From: JALRBM01 sp964615445 | GTDB lineage: Bacteria; Patescibacteriota; Saccharimonadia; Saccharimonadales; Saccharimonadaceae | Assembly: GCA_964615445.1 (NCBI GenBank) | Contig: CAZTOK010000001.1 | Coordinates: forward strand, 1 to 64,000 | Direction: 5' to 3' | DNA length: 64,000 nucleotides | In this document: piece after piece, positions 41,159 to 50,297 of the stretch | How positions within the stretch are numbered: position 1 is the stretch's first letter | Layout of the letters: every line of letters starts with the position of its first letter | Program-made: the position numbers and the translations under genes | The notes under the pieces: generated by a model | Database searches by the model: none | Seen by the model: only the letters and a program-made list of their open reading frames with translations | Told to the model about the DNA's origin: nothing

Positions 41159-42939
41159 TCGTCAATAAATCCGCCTGATTGGTGTGCCCAAAGTTTAGCG
41201 TAAACCCCCTTCTTTTTTAGCAGTTTGGCATGTGGGGCATCTTCAATGATTTTGCCTTTATCAAGGACGATAATTCTGTCGAGATGAGCAATAGTACTCA
41301 GACGGTGCGCAACCACAATAGAGGTACGATTTTTCATAAGCTTTTCAAGTGCGTCTTGAATAAGCTTCTCGCTTTCGCTATCCAGAGCAGAAGTGGCTTC
41401 GTCGAGTACGAGAATTGGTGCGTTTTTTAAAAGAGCTCGGGCTATCGCAATGCGCTGACGCTGACCGCCGCTGAGCTTCACGCCGCGTTCGCCAACGATC
41501 GTATTAAGTCCTTCGGGCAGTACATCAATAAAGTCGCGTGCGTTGGCCTGAGTGACAGCCTGCATAATTTCTTCATCGGTTGCATTTGGTTTGCCATAGG
41601 CAATGTTTTCGCGTAACGTTCGATGAAAAAGGTAGGGTTCTTGCGGCACATAGGCAATACTAGCGCGAAGGCTATCTTGAGTCACTGTAGAAATGTCCTG
41701 ACCATCAATGGTAATAGCACCACTTTCAATGTCTGCAAAACGCAGTACCAGCTTTGTAAGTGTGGTTTTGCCACCACCACTATGACCGGCTAGGCCGATT
41801 CGTTCACCTGGTTGTATAGTGAGAGACAGCTGCTTAATGACCGGCTCGTTCCCGCTGCCTTTATATGAGAAGGTGACGTTATTAAATGAAATACCGCCCT
41901 CTTTCACTATGAGCTTTTTTGCGTGAGGTGTGTCAATTACTTCAGGAGTCTCTTCTAAAATTTCGGTAATATTGGCGGCATCAAGAAAGGCTTGCTCGGT
42001 GCCACGAATAATGGGCGTAATGTCGAATAGCGAACTTGTAAGACGGCCTAGATAGGTGACGGCAAACACGAGTGCTGCAATAGAAATAAGTCCAGTTGTT
42101 CCAAGCCAAATGCAAACCCCCATAGTGATTACTTGAAACACAAAAAGCGATGCTTGACGATACAGTGATTCGCTGTGGAGAACAACAATCTCGCGGCTCG
42201 CAACAGCTTCAATATCTCTACGATCTTTTACGACTCGTTTAATTTCTGTTGGCCCGGCTGCAAAATACCGTACAATTTGTTGATTGCCTAGAATGTCCGC
42301 CACAGTGCCATTTAGTTTTGCAGTAAGAACCTTACGCTCATGACGCAGTGGTCCACGTTTTGCCGAACTAACAAAGCTGCGCCATACGATGGCAATGGTA
42401 ACAAAGCCAAGTGGTAGTAGTAGGATCGGTGACATAATACCGATGATGATAAGACTTGCTAGGAAGTTGATGAGAATGCCACTGGCGTTCATAAATAGTA
42501 TGTCGAGGAATGTGATGATGGAGCCGCTAAAAGTATTTACATCACCGGCAAGCGACCCTACCTTACGATTAGCAAAGAATTGGTCGCTATGCTGCATGAG
42601 TGTTCGAATGGCACGTTCTGTGAGCGTTGTCCGTATGCGTTCTTCGTGATCAAACAATTCCTGAAAACCAACCTTTGCCGAAAGAAGCGACAAGATAGAA
42701 ACGATTACTGTTATACCCAGGAGGACGATGGAGCTGTGCCAATCTTTTGGATGAGTGATAAGTTGTTGGACGATAAAGCTAAAAAGAAGTGGCAATATAA
42801 CAACATAGAGTAACCTGTTAAGTGGAATGAGAATGGCATACTTCCAAACTGTTCCTTTCTCCTTTGCCATCTCTGTTCTATAAATAGCTAGTGTCTTTTT
42901 AGCTGTTTCTGTGCTAGTGCGTGAAAATAGTTTCGACAT
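41155..42939 (-). CDS. ABC exporter half-transporter (permease-ATPase), second gene
   Basis: The protein is 594 aa. Its ATG at 42939 overlaps the previous stop as TAATG, with GGAGGAATA before it. Six transmembrane helices lie in the first ~320 residues, then an ATPase: GHSGGGKTTLTKLV (Walker A), Q-loop AYVPQEPYLFH, LSGGQRQRIAIARAL, LVLDEATSALDSESE, VVAHRLSTI. All catalytic residues are canonical. With its partner it should form a heterodimeric exporter for lipids, peptides or drugs; the substrate is unknown. Confidence 0.92.
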   Translation of the reverse strand: MSKLFSRTSTETAKKTLAIYRTEMAKEKGTVWKYAILIPLNRLLYVVILPLLFSFIVQQLITHPKDWHSSIVLLGITVIVSILSLLSAKVGFQELFDHEERIRTTLTERAIRTLMQHSDQFFANRKVGSLAGDVNTFSGSIITFLDILFMNASGILINFLASLIIIGIMSPILLLPLGFVTIAIVWRSFVSSAKRGPLRHERKVLTAKLNGTVADILGNQQIVRYFAAGPTEIKRVVKDRRDIEAVASREIVVLHSESLYRQASLFVFQVITMGVCIWLGTTGLISIAALVFAVTYLGRLTSSLFDITPIIRGTEQAFLDAANITEILEETPEVIDTPHAKKLIVKEGGISFNNVTFSYKGSGNEPVIKQLSLTIQPGERIGLAGHSGGGKTTLTKLVLRFADIESGAITIDGQDISTVTQDSLRASIAYVPQEPYLFHRTLRENIAYGKPNATDEEIMQAVTQANARDFIDVLPEGLNTIVGERGVKLSGGQRQRIAIARALLKNAPILVLDEATSALDSESEKLIQDALEKLMKNRTSIVVAHRLSTIAHLDRIIVLDKGKIIEDAPHAKLLKKKGVYAKLWAHQSGGFIDE

Positions 42940-44687
42940 TATTCCTCCATAAATCCGCCTGATTGATGAGCCCATAAACCAGCATAAATGCCTTTTTGCT
43001 TTATTAGTTCTGCATGCGAGCCTTGTTCTGCAATCGAACCATTTTCAAGCACGACAATCCTATCCATTTTTTGAATCGTAGAAAGACGGTGCGCAACAAC
43101 TATGCTGGTGCGATCTTTCATAAGGTGCGCAAGGGCATCTTGAATGAGTTTCTCACTTTCGCTGTCAAGTGCCGATGTGGCTTCGTCAAGCAGGAGAATT
43201 GGTGCGTCTTTAAGAAGCGCTCGTGCAATTGCAACACGCTGTCGTTGTCCGCCACTTAGCTTAATGCCGCGTTCGCCAACGAGCGTATCAAAACCCTGGG
43301 GGAGGGCATCGATAAATTCAAGTGCATTGGCGTATTGTGCTGCCTGTCGTATTTCCTCATCTGTTGCATTTGGTTTACCGTAGGCAATATTTTCGCGAAG
43401 ACTACGGTGAAATAGCAATGGCTCCTGAGGAACGTAGGCGATGTTCTCGCGCAGGCTTTGCTGCGTCACGCCCCGAATGTCGCGTCCATCAATAAGAATA
43501 CTCCCCTCAGATACATCTCCAAAACGAAGCAGCAAATGAGTAATGGTTGTTTTCCCAGCTCCCGAATGCCCAACGAGTCCTACCTTTTCGCCTGCTTGTA
43601 TGTTCAGAGTAATGTGTGAAATAACAGCCTTTGCACTATCACTATATTGGTAACTGACGTCATCGAAAGTTATAGTTGGGTGGACATTTTGCAGCTTGAC
43701 TGCATTAGGTCGGTCGGTAACAACAATCTTGCGTGCGAGAATATCGCTCATTGGAGCTGCTTCAAGCAGTGCTTGGTCGTATCCATTAAGCATCTCACCC
43801 AAGCTAAATAGCTGCGAAGCCATACGCTGTAAATACGTCAGCGAAAAGATGACGGTTGCAATTTGCATATGGCCACGAAGAACCAAATAGGCCGAAAGAC
43901 TAATAGCGGCAATCTGCAAGATAACCATAACGCCAACTCGAGCTGAGCCCTCTCTGCCAACAAAACCAATGTCTTTTATGTATAAAGCCTTGAAGCGTCT
44001 GTTCTTTTTGGAAATATAATTAATTTCGCGCTGCTCACCAGCAAAAGTCTTGACGATAAGATTATTCGTTACCGCATCGGCGATGCTTCCGTGAATCTCT
44101 CCAATCAGTTCTTTGCGTTCATGCCGCCATGGGGCTCGTTTTTTGATACTCCATTTTACCTGGACAACCAAGATGATTAATAGAACGGTAATGACAATTG
44201 CGACTTGCCATGACTGCAAAGCGACAATAACGAGGCCTACGCCTACTGATAATACAAACCCCGCAGTCCTCACAATAAGAAGATCCTGAAGTGTTAACTG
44301 ACTGCGGATAAAGTCGATAAATCGGCTAGTAAGAGCGCCTACTTTTTCATTTACAAAGAAACGCATATCTTTTTGAATAAGCCGCTCGAATGTATTATTT
44401 GTCAATTTTTCACGTACATTTGACTCATGATAAATAAGCGATTGAAAGCCTACGTAATTAAGGAGTGCTCCTATACCGCCAACAATGGCACCAAGGAGTA
44501 GATTATGCCAAACGTTTGCTTCGTTATAGTTTGTAAACGCGCCAATAGCCTGGCTAAAGAAAAAAGGAAGCAGCGTATCAATAAAAAGTGCTGCTATTGG
44601 AATAGTAATAACTGCAAGAAAGAAGCTCCTTTTATGCTTTTTGATTTGTTCCCAATATAATGCAACGGTATGTCTATTCGTGTTCAT
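42939..44687 (-). CDS. ABC exporter half-transporter (permease-ATPase), first gene
   Basis: The protein is 582 aa with the same architecture and high similarity to its downstream partner; the two C-terminal tails both end in a LWAHQSGGF motif. Walker A GHSGAGKTTITHLL, YVPQEPLLFH, LSGGQRQRVAIARAL, LLLDEATSALDSESE, VVAHRLSTI. Both sites look catalytic, unlike heterodimers with one degenerate site. The pair probably arose by tandem duplication. Confidence 0.92.
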   Translation of the reverse strand: MNTNRHTVALYWEQIKKHKRSFFLAVITIPIAALFIDTLLPFFFSQAIGAFTNYNEANVWHNLLLGAIVGGIGALLNYVGFQSLIYHESNVREKLTNNTFERLIQKDMRFFVNEKVGALTSRFIDFIRSQLTLQDLLIVRTAGFVLSVGVGLVIVALQSWQVAIVITVLLIILVVQVKWSIKKRAPWRHERKELIGEIHGSIADAVTNNLIVKTFAGEQREINYISKKNRRFKALYIKDIGFVGREGSARVGVMVILQIAAISLSAYLVLRGHMQIATVIFSLTYLQRMASQLFSLGEMLNGYDQALLEAAPMSDILARKIVVTDRPNAVKLQNVHPTITFDDVSYQYSDSAKAVISHITLNIQAGEKVGLVGHSGAGKTTITHLLLRFGDVSEGSILIDGRDIRGVTQQSLRENIAYVPQEPLLFHRSLRENIAYGKPNATDEEIRQAAQYANALEFIDALPQGFDTLVGERGIKLSGGQRQRVAIARALLKDAPILLLDEATSALDSESEKLIQDALAHLMKDRTSIVVAHRLSTIQKMDRIVVLENGSIAEQGSHAELIKQKGIYAGLWAHQSGGFMEE

Positions 44688-44739
44688 AAGACCCCTTAAG
44701 TTTTTAAGATAATATATAAGACAAACTAATTCGCAAGCG

Positions 44740-44794
44740 GTTCGGCCCGTCCGAACGTAAACGAGTAGAGGATTACATAACTTTCGATGTAATC
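44740..44794. promoter_or_regulatory. two inverted repeats in the divergent region
   Basis: GTTCGG/CCGAAC (44740-44756) and GATTACAT/ATGTAATC (44771-44794, 8-bp arms, 8-nt spacer) lie between the ABC exporter operon and the divergent DUF2127-like gene. The second is shaped like a dimeric repressor site. No regulator gene is adjacent. Confidence 0.4.
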
Positions 44795-44836
44795 ATAATT
44801 ATTTCAGTATAGCAGCGCTTTTTTGGGTGCGCAAGG

Positions 44837-44842
44837 TATAAT
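44837..44842 (+). promoter_or_regulatory. -10 box for leaderless DUF2127-like gene
   Basis: TATAAT ends 7 nt before the ATG at 44850; no SD. Confidence 0.55.
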
Positions 44843-44849
44843 AAAAAGA

Positions 44850-45338
44850 ATGAAGAAGCGCATACAACAACATCCATTATTTAATATCATCTACGATATC
44901 GGTATTATCATTAAAGGAATTGATGGACTTGCCGAGTTGATTGCGGGTTTGGCACTTCTTATTTCACCCAACCTTGTTCATATGCTTCTTTCTGGCGTTG
45001 TTGGCCATACTATTCATCATGGCCATACGTTTCGTCTCATTGGCGAATATGTAGGGCGACTCGATGCGCAACTTGCGGCCAGCGGTCTGACGTTTTTGAT
45101 TTTGTTTTTAATCTCGCATGGGGTGGTAAAGGTTGTTCTTGTCGGCTGCCTACTTAAAAAGATTGTGAAAGCTTATCCCTATGCACTTGCGGTACTTGGA
45201 GCTTTTCTTATTTATCAGGTGTACGTCTTGATTCGTGAACCAGGAATCGGTATGGCACTGTTTAGTATCCTCGATGCGGTAATTATTTGGCTAGTATGGC
45301 GTGAATACAAGATGCTTTTAGCTGAAAAAGTGATATAA
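44850..45338 (+). CDS. DUF2127-like membrane protein
   Basis: The protein is 162 aa with four transmembrane segments. Typical features are an N-terminal IIYDIGIIIKGIDGLAELIAG, His-rich loop HTIHHGHTF, then SHGVVKVVLVGCLLKK and a C-terminal IWLVWREYKML. It is similar to DUF2127 proteins; role unknown. The promoter of the next gene (TATAAT 45334-45339) overlaps its last codons. Confidence 0.8.
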   Translation: MKKRIQQHPLFNIIYDIGIIIKGIDGLAELIAGLALLISPNLVHMLLSGVVGHTIHHGHTFRLIGEYVGRLDAQLAASGLTFLILFLISHGVVKVVLVGCLLKKIVKAYPYALAVLGAFLIYQVYVLIREPGIGMALFSILDAVIIWLVWREYKMLLAEKVI

Positions 45339-45339
45339 T
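45334..45339 (+). promoter_or_regulatory. -10 box for leaderless trhO, inside upstream gene end
   Basis: TATAAT overlaps the stop codon of the DUF2127-like gene and ends 8 nt before the trhO ATG. Confidence 0.55.
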
Positions 45340-45347
45340 AGCTTTCG

Positions 45348-46244
45348 ATGCAAAAAATTCTACTTTACTACAAATTTACGCCAATTAGTGACCCAACAAC
45401 AATGAAGTTATGGCAAAAAACACTGTGCGATAGCCTAAATTTGCGTGGCCGTATTCTTATTTCAAAACACGGCCTAAATGGTACGGTCGGAGGAGATATT
45501 GAAGACCTTAAAAAATACATAAAAGCCACGAAAGAATTCAAAGGCTTTAAGGGTACGGTATTTAAGTGGAGCGAGGGTGGTCGTGAAGATTTTCCACGTA
45601 TGAGCGTGAAAGTAAAAGACGAAATTGTCGCGTTTGATGCGGCTGACGAATTAAAAGTAGATGAGCAAGGCGTAGTCGACGGCGGCGTTCACTTAAAACC
45701 AAAAGAGGTACATAAACTCGTTGAAGAACGTGGGGATGACGTCGTGTTTTTTGATGGTCGTAATGCCTACGAAGCAAATATTGGTAAATTTAAAAATGCC
45801 ATTGTACCAGATACACGTACGAGCCGCGATTTTATAAAAGAACTCGAAAGCGGCAAATACGATGATATCAAAGATAAGCCTGTGGTGACGTACTGTACTG
45901 GTGGTATTCGCTGTGAAGTCCTTTCCAGCCTTATGAAGAACCGTGGATTCAAAGAGGTGTATCAAATTGATGGTGGTATTGTGAAATACGGTGAAACCTT
46001 CGGCGATGATGGCTTGTGGGAGGGAAGCTTGCATGTATTTGACGATCGCATGAAGGTAGACTTTAGCGATCATACAGCCATTGTCGGTAAATGCACCCAC
46101 TGTAATGGTCCAACAAACAATTACGAAAACTGTGCGTTTGCCAATTGTAACGACCTAGTGCTTATTTGTTTAAATTGTAAGCAAGATCCTGATCTTTTGT
46201 TTCATACGGAAGAATGCCGAGAAAAAGCAACAGCGAGCGTGTAA
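45348..46244 (+). CDS. trhO: tRNA U34 hydroxylase TrhO (YceA), rhodanese family
   Basis: The protein is 298 aa. It forms 5-hydroxyuridine at tRNA position 34, using O2 in E. coli. Acylphosphatase-like N-terminus (LLYYKFTPISDPTTMKLWQK, SKHGLNGTVGG), rhodanese domain (VVFFDGRNAYEANIGKFKNA) with the active-site Cys in VTYCTGGIRCE, and a C-terminal Cys-rich segment (GKCTHCNGP...CAFANCNDL...CLNC) that may bind zinc. An O2-linked enzyme fits the flavin monooxygenases later in the window: this lineage probably meets oxygen. Confidence 0.92.
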   Translation: MQKILLYYKFTPISDPTTMKLWQKTLCDSLNLRGRILISKHGLNGTVGGDIEDLKKYIKATKEFKGFKGTVFKWSEGGREDFPRMSVKVKDEIVAFDAADELKVDEQGVVDGGVHLKPKEVHKLVEERGDDVVFFDGRNAYEANIGKFKNAIVPDTRTSRDFIKELESGKYDDIKDKPVVTYCTGGIRCEVLSSLMKNRGFKEVYQIDGGIVKYGETFGDDGLWEGSLHVFDDRMKVDFSDHTAIVGKCTHCNGPTNNYENCAFANCNDLVLICLNCKQDPDLLFHTEECREKATASV

Positions 46245-46261
46245 AAGCTCGCTGTTTTTTT
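46229..46261 (+). terminator. intrinsic terminator of trhO
   Basis: AACAGCGAGC (46229-46238) pairs with GCTCGCTGTT (46247-46256), then runs into T-tract to 46261. The trhO stop lies in the loop. Confidence 0.88.
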
Positions 46262-46280
46262 GTCGTGTTTTGCTCTGGTT

Positions 46281-48136
46281 TTAGTGAACCGCTTCAGTTT
46301 TGAAATGACGAGGTAATAAGAAGCTGAGGCCAAACAAGAAGGCGACGATCGTGGCAGCGTACATAACGGCAATACTAAACCCATATAGGAAGTTGCGCGC
46401 GTTTGCCTGCTTAGTTGCAGTTTCAAGGGTGGTTGCTATAGCCTGAGACGAGGGATCACTTTTACTTCCATTCATAAGTTTTTTACAGCTGTCAGGAATA
46501 ACCGAGGCGTCTTTTTGACTCGTACGGTCAACGAAGCAGGTTTTAGTTCCGTCGATAATTTGTTGTTGAGCAGGAGCGGGAATGTGCGCGCTGGTAAGCT
46601 GTGTGCGAATTGTGTCAGTCGTACTATCAAAACTCGTGTTGGCATGTGCGGTAAGCTGGCCAAAGAATATGACGCCAATGACCGCAATACCTATTGCACC
46701 ACCAAGCTGTTGAATGGCGCTGAGCGTTCCAGATGCAGATCCAGCATCACGCGGATCAACCTTGCTGAGCGTGACTGAAAAGAGTGGACCCATAACGCTA
46801 CCCATGCCAAGACCAATGATAAATAGGCTTGGGATGAACTCCCATGGTGTCGTGTCAGCACCGCTGAGATGAATAGTGAATGCCATAGCACCAAATCCAA
46901 TACCAAGAATAACTGTACCAAGTGTCATGGCGTAGCGTCCAAGCTTTGGTACTAATTTGCCTGATAGCCATGCAATACTAAAGCTAATACCAACAGCCGT
47001 TGGAAGACCGGTAAGGGCAGCTTCTATGACACTGTAGCCAAGCCCAATTTGTAGCATTAAGGTAAAGGTAAAGAAGAACCCAAGCATTATCATCTCAAAT
47101 GCAATATTCGTAATAAGTCCGACAACAAAAGCACGTTGTTTGAATAAGCTNNNNNNNNNNNNNNNNNNNNNNNNNNNNNNNNNNNNNNNNNNNNNNNNNN
47201 NNNNNNNNNNNNNNNNNNNNNNNNNNNNNNNNNNNNNNNNNNNNNNNNNNCAAATGCAATATTCGTAATAAGTCCGACAACAAAAGCACGTTGTTTGAAT
47301 AAGCTAGGAAGGACTAGCGGCGAACCATCGGCCTTGCTTTTTCGTAGTTGCCACCATGTAAAGATAGCGAAGATAGGCAAAGAAATAGCCATCATTACAA
47401 ATCCCCAAATGGGCCAGTTAAGGTCGCGTCCTTCAATGAGTGGGTAAATAAGCAGGCTTAGTGCAATCATGATAAGACCAGTACCAAAAATATCGAGCTT
47501 GAGTGGATGTGGCGATTTGCCATCTGGTAGTGCGCGGACCGCAGCAATAAAGGCAAAGACGCCAATCGGCACGTTAATGAGGAAAATAGGTCGCCAATCG
47601 AGGTTGAAAATATTTGCCTGGATAAGGAGGCCACCAAGGATTGGACCAAGTGAGGCTGCAAGACCACCAAGGGCTCCAAAAAGACCCAGCACACCAGTGC
47701 GTTCATCTGGCTTATACATCACCTGCATGAGCGACATTACTTGGGGAACCATCAGTGCAGCCATGGCACCTTGAAGAAGCCTAGATCCAATAAGTATTTC
47801 AGGATTCCATGCTAGGCCACTAAAGAGCGAGGCAATGGTGAAGCCAGCAACACCAGTCAGGAACAGCTTTTTGTAGCCAAATACGTCACCCATACGACCA
47901 CCAGTAATAAGAAGAATGGCGAAAGCAAGGGCGTAGCCGGCGGCGAGCCACTGAATAGTGGCGTAGCTGGCACCAAGATTAGCTTGAATTGATGGAACGG
48001 CAATATTAACAATGGTGTTGTCGAGAAGATCCATCACAAACGCGAGGGCGACAACAACTAATGCAATAGTGCGTTGACGACTCGTAAACTTACTCGCGTG
48101 GTGCTGAGCAGAGTGAGTCGGGTGCTCGCTTGACAT
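46281..48136 (-). CDS. MFS drug exporter (EmrB/QacA DHA2 type), split by assembly gap
   Basis: As shown, the frame is broken by 100 N (47151-47250). Removing the N plus one copy of the duplicated 55 bp (155 nt in all) leaves 1701 nt, exactly 567 codons, so a single protein of 566 aa. Features are of the 14-TM DHA2 family: DLLDNTIVNIAVPSIQANL (motif D1), GGRMGDVFGYKKLFL (motif A), GSRLLQGAMAALMVP, GPILGGLL (motif C). A C-terminal ~90-residue loop with two Cys precedes the last helix. It pumps drugs by proton antiport. A marR gene is divergent from it. Confidence 0.92.
47096..47150. repeat. 55-bp exact duplicate, left of the gap
   Basis: Identical to 47251-47305. Both copies end exactly at the N-block, the signature of two contig ends sharing an unmerged k-mer overlap rather than a biological repeat. 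Confidence 0.95.
47151..47250. other. assembly gap of 100 N
   Basis: Exactly 100 N inside the MFS gene, a default scaffold spacer. The true sequence is very probably continuous with no missing bases. Confidence 0.97.
47251..47305. repeat. 55-bp exact duplicate, right of the gap
   Basis: Second copy of 47096-47150. Confidence 0.95.
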
Positions 48137-48153
48137 AGTTTTTGTTTCCTATC

Positions 48154-48203
48154 TATACTAGTATATAGTTTAGTAATTAATTATCTTAGATTGTAAGATA
48201 ATT
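48154..48203. promoter_or_regulatory. probable MarR operators between MFS and marR
   Basis: TATACTAGTATA (48154-48165) is a perfect palindrome. AATTATCTTA (48179-48188) pairs with TAAGATAATT (48194-48203) across a 5-nt spacer. Both lie in the 84-nt divergent promoter region, as expected for an autoregulating MarR repressor controlling the exporter. Confidence 0.6.
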
Positions 48204-48220
48204 ACGTAGCAGAGTCAACA

Positions 48221-48700
48221 ATGAATTCACGAAAAGCTATTATTGAGTCATTAAATCAGGTTATTCAGGAAATGGGCACGCTTACCGTGCTTCATACGAA
48301 TGCTATTGCCTCGAAAATCAATTTGAGTGCAACCGAGTTTGAAGCGTTAGATATTATTGGTCGTTACCAACCGCTTAGTGCAGGGCAGCTTGCTTCCTAC
48401 TGCGGTCTAACAACGGGTGGAACGACGGGTATTGTCGATAGGCTCGAAGCGGCTGGGTTTGTGAAGCGGGTTCGTGACCCTGAAGATAGGCGCCGCATAT
48501 TTATTGAGCCGGTGCGAAAAAGTGCTGCAGAAAAAAAGGTATGGGGGTTGTATCGTCCCATGGAAAAAGCCTTCTGTGAAACGGTAGCACAATATAGCGA
48601 TGAAGAACTGAAATGTTTTACACAATTTTGCGAAAATATGAATAAGCACGTGAAAGAGATTATTAGCGATCTGCGAAACGCTAAGCTTACTCAGAAATAA
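48221..48700 (+). CDS. MarR family transcriptional regulator
   Basis: The protein is 159 aa. Winged helix: LSATEFEALDIIGRYQPLSAGQLASYCGL, recognition helix TTGGTTGIVDRLEAAGFV, wing VRDPEDRRRIFIEPV. It is divergent from the MFS exporter with palindromes between, so it likely represses the exporter and itself and is released by ligand. Its 3' end overlaps the convergent ABC-2 permease by 14 nt. Confidence 0.93.
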   Translation: MNSRKAIIESLNQVIQEMGTLTVLHTNAIASKINLSATEFEALDIIGRYQPLSAGQLASYCGLTTGGTTGIVDRLEAAGFVKRVRDPEDRRRIFIEPVRKSAAEKKVWGLYRPMEKAFCETVAQYSDEELKCFTQFCENMNKHVKEIISDLRNAKLTQK

Positions 48701-50297
48701 TATCGCGTTTTGAAAAGGCAAAAACGCCAATTGCTCCGAGAGCAATCCCTAGTACGCTGAGCCATAGAAACGTTTGCCAATCCGGCTGCTTTGACGGTGA
48801 TGTGGCAATATAATGAAATAGCGAACTCCTTGTAAGGGTGTCGTTTAAGGTAATAACCGATCCTAAAAGATCGATTATAAAAGACCAAATAATAATGACG
48901 TACATGCCGGCAGTGGCAATTCTTGGCCATACCCCATAAAGTAAGGTGCCAACACCAAAGGCAAAAATAATAGTGCCGACAAGCGTTACTCCAACGAGTA
49001 AAAAATTCCCGAGGCCGAACGCAATGTGCTGCGACTGCGCTGAAAGCCAGGTTGCAAGAGTACAAAGCAGTGCAATGCTTGTTACCGAAATAATCACAAG
49101 GATGAAACGTGAAATCAGCCAATGTGTGCGGCGAATTGGCTGAGATAATATTGTATCAAGATAATTCCTCGCCTCTTCATTACGAACAGAACCCAAGCTT
49201 GTAGTGGCCATAATAAGTAATATCATCACAGTAAATACCATGCCACTTCCAATGAAAGCTATCTTAAGATCGTTTGTACTTCCTAGCCGAGAGACAATGG
49301 CTTGCAAATTTGTTGAGCTTGTTATGGCGTTTGTCGCGACACTAGTAAGCGACGCAATAAGGGTAGTAACTACAAGTGCTGCCAACATCCAGCCAAGAAA
49401 GACGATCCAACTTTCGCGCAGAGTAAAAAAGCTCACGTTTTGAAGGAACAAAAAATGCGATCGGACCGTATCGCGCGTTTGGACGAGCCCTTCGCCTAGG
49501 TCGCGCTTTGCGGCTATGGTAACACCCAAAACGGTAAGTGGCAGCGCAACTAAGAATGGCCATAACCAGCCGTATTGTGGCGTGATAGCGGGGCTAAGTT
49601 GATCGGCCCAGCCAAATGGCGTGAGATTTTTGAGCCAGTAGAGGTCGGGTGCGGTATTGCCAATAGAACGAAGTGTGAATAATGCAATGGCGATTGTTAG
49701 ACACCAAAGAAGTACGCGTCTACGGCTTGAAAAGAACTGACTCACAACCACGCTAAGTGTACCTAGTGTAATACCCGGTAAAAACGTTGCTGCGGCAACA
49801 AGCATACAATGAGAAAGTGAAATAGAAGTATCTGGCGAAAGGCGAACGGTGCAAATAATTGCGGAGGCAATAAGGAACGCTACTAGGATCGAACCTCCAA
49901 ACCCAAGCAGAAGATTGAGCGTTGTTTTGAGTCGAGTTGTCACACCAGCGCTAATAAGCTCTAATTTGCCGTCTTCTTCTTGGCCTCGAAGTAGTTTGGT
50001 AATGACTACAATTGTCCAAATGGCAATGATAATGCCAAGTACTGGACCTGTGCGGTACACCATGTATCCGGCAGGAGATTCGATATTCTTTGCCTCACCA
50101 TAAATCACGCCAAGAGCCGGTGCCGACTCAAGTGATGTGGCAAAATGTTCACGGTCTATTTTCGTAGGAAAGGTGGCTTGATAGGCAAATGCCTGCATAA
50201 TCGCCATTCCTCCGGCAAGAATACCAATGAGAACGGCGCCTTTAATTGTTTGTCGAAACCCAAAACGACGCAGTGCGCGCATTGGTGAGTGTTTCAC
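48687..50297 (-). CDS. ABC-2 type exporter permease
   Basis: The protein is 536 aa with about 12 transmembrane helices. It resembles the large permeases annotated as polyketide/drug ABC exporters (TVVITKLLRGQEEDGKLELI; NEEARNYLDTILSQPIRRTHW; both are family features where two half-permeases are fused). The start overlaps the upstream ATPase stop by ATGA. It works with the ATPase encoded at 50294-51190. Confidence 0.87.
   Translation of the reverse strand: MKHSPMRALRRFGFRQTIKGAVLIGILAGGMAIMQAFAYQATFPTKIDREHFATSLESAPALGVIYGEAKNIESPAGYMVYRTGPVLGIIIAIWTIVVITKLLRGQEEDGKLELISAGVTTRLKTTLNLLLGFGGSILVAFLIASAIICTVRLSPDTSISLSHCMLVAAATFLPGITLGTLSVVVSQFFSSRRRVLLWCLTIAIALFTLRSIGNTAPDLYWLKNLTPFGWADQLSPAITPQYGWLWPFLVALPLTVLGVTIAAKRDLGEGLVQTRDTVRSHFLFLQNVSFFTLRESWIVFLGWMLAALVVTTLIASLTSVATNAITSSTNLQAIVSRLGSTNDLKIAFIGSGMVFTVMILLIMATTSLGSVRNEEARNYLDTILSQPIRRTHWLISRFILVIISVTSIALLCTLATWLSAQSQHIAFGLGNFLLVGVTLVGTIIFAFGVGTLLYGVWPRIATAGMYVIIIWSFIIDLLGSVITLNDTLTRSSLFHYIATSPSKQPDWQTFLWLSVLGIALGAIGVFAFSKRDIISE

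Noticed and set aside
47096..47305. A biological 55-bp direct repeat or insertion site
   Set aside because: The copies abut the N-block exactly and removing one restores the reading frame, so it is an assembly artefact.
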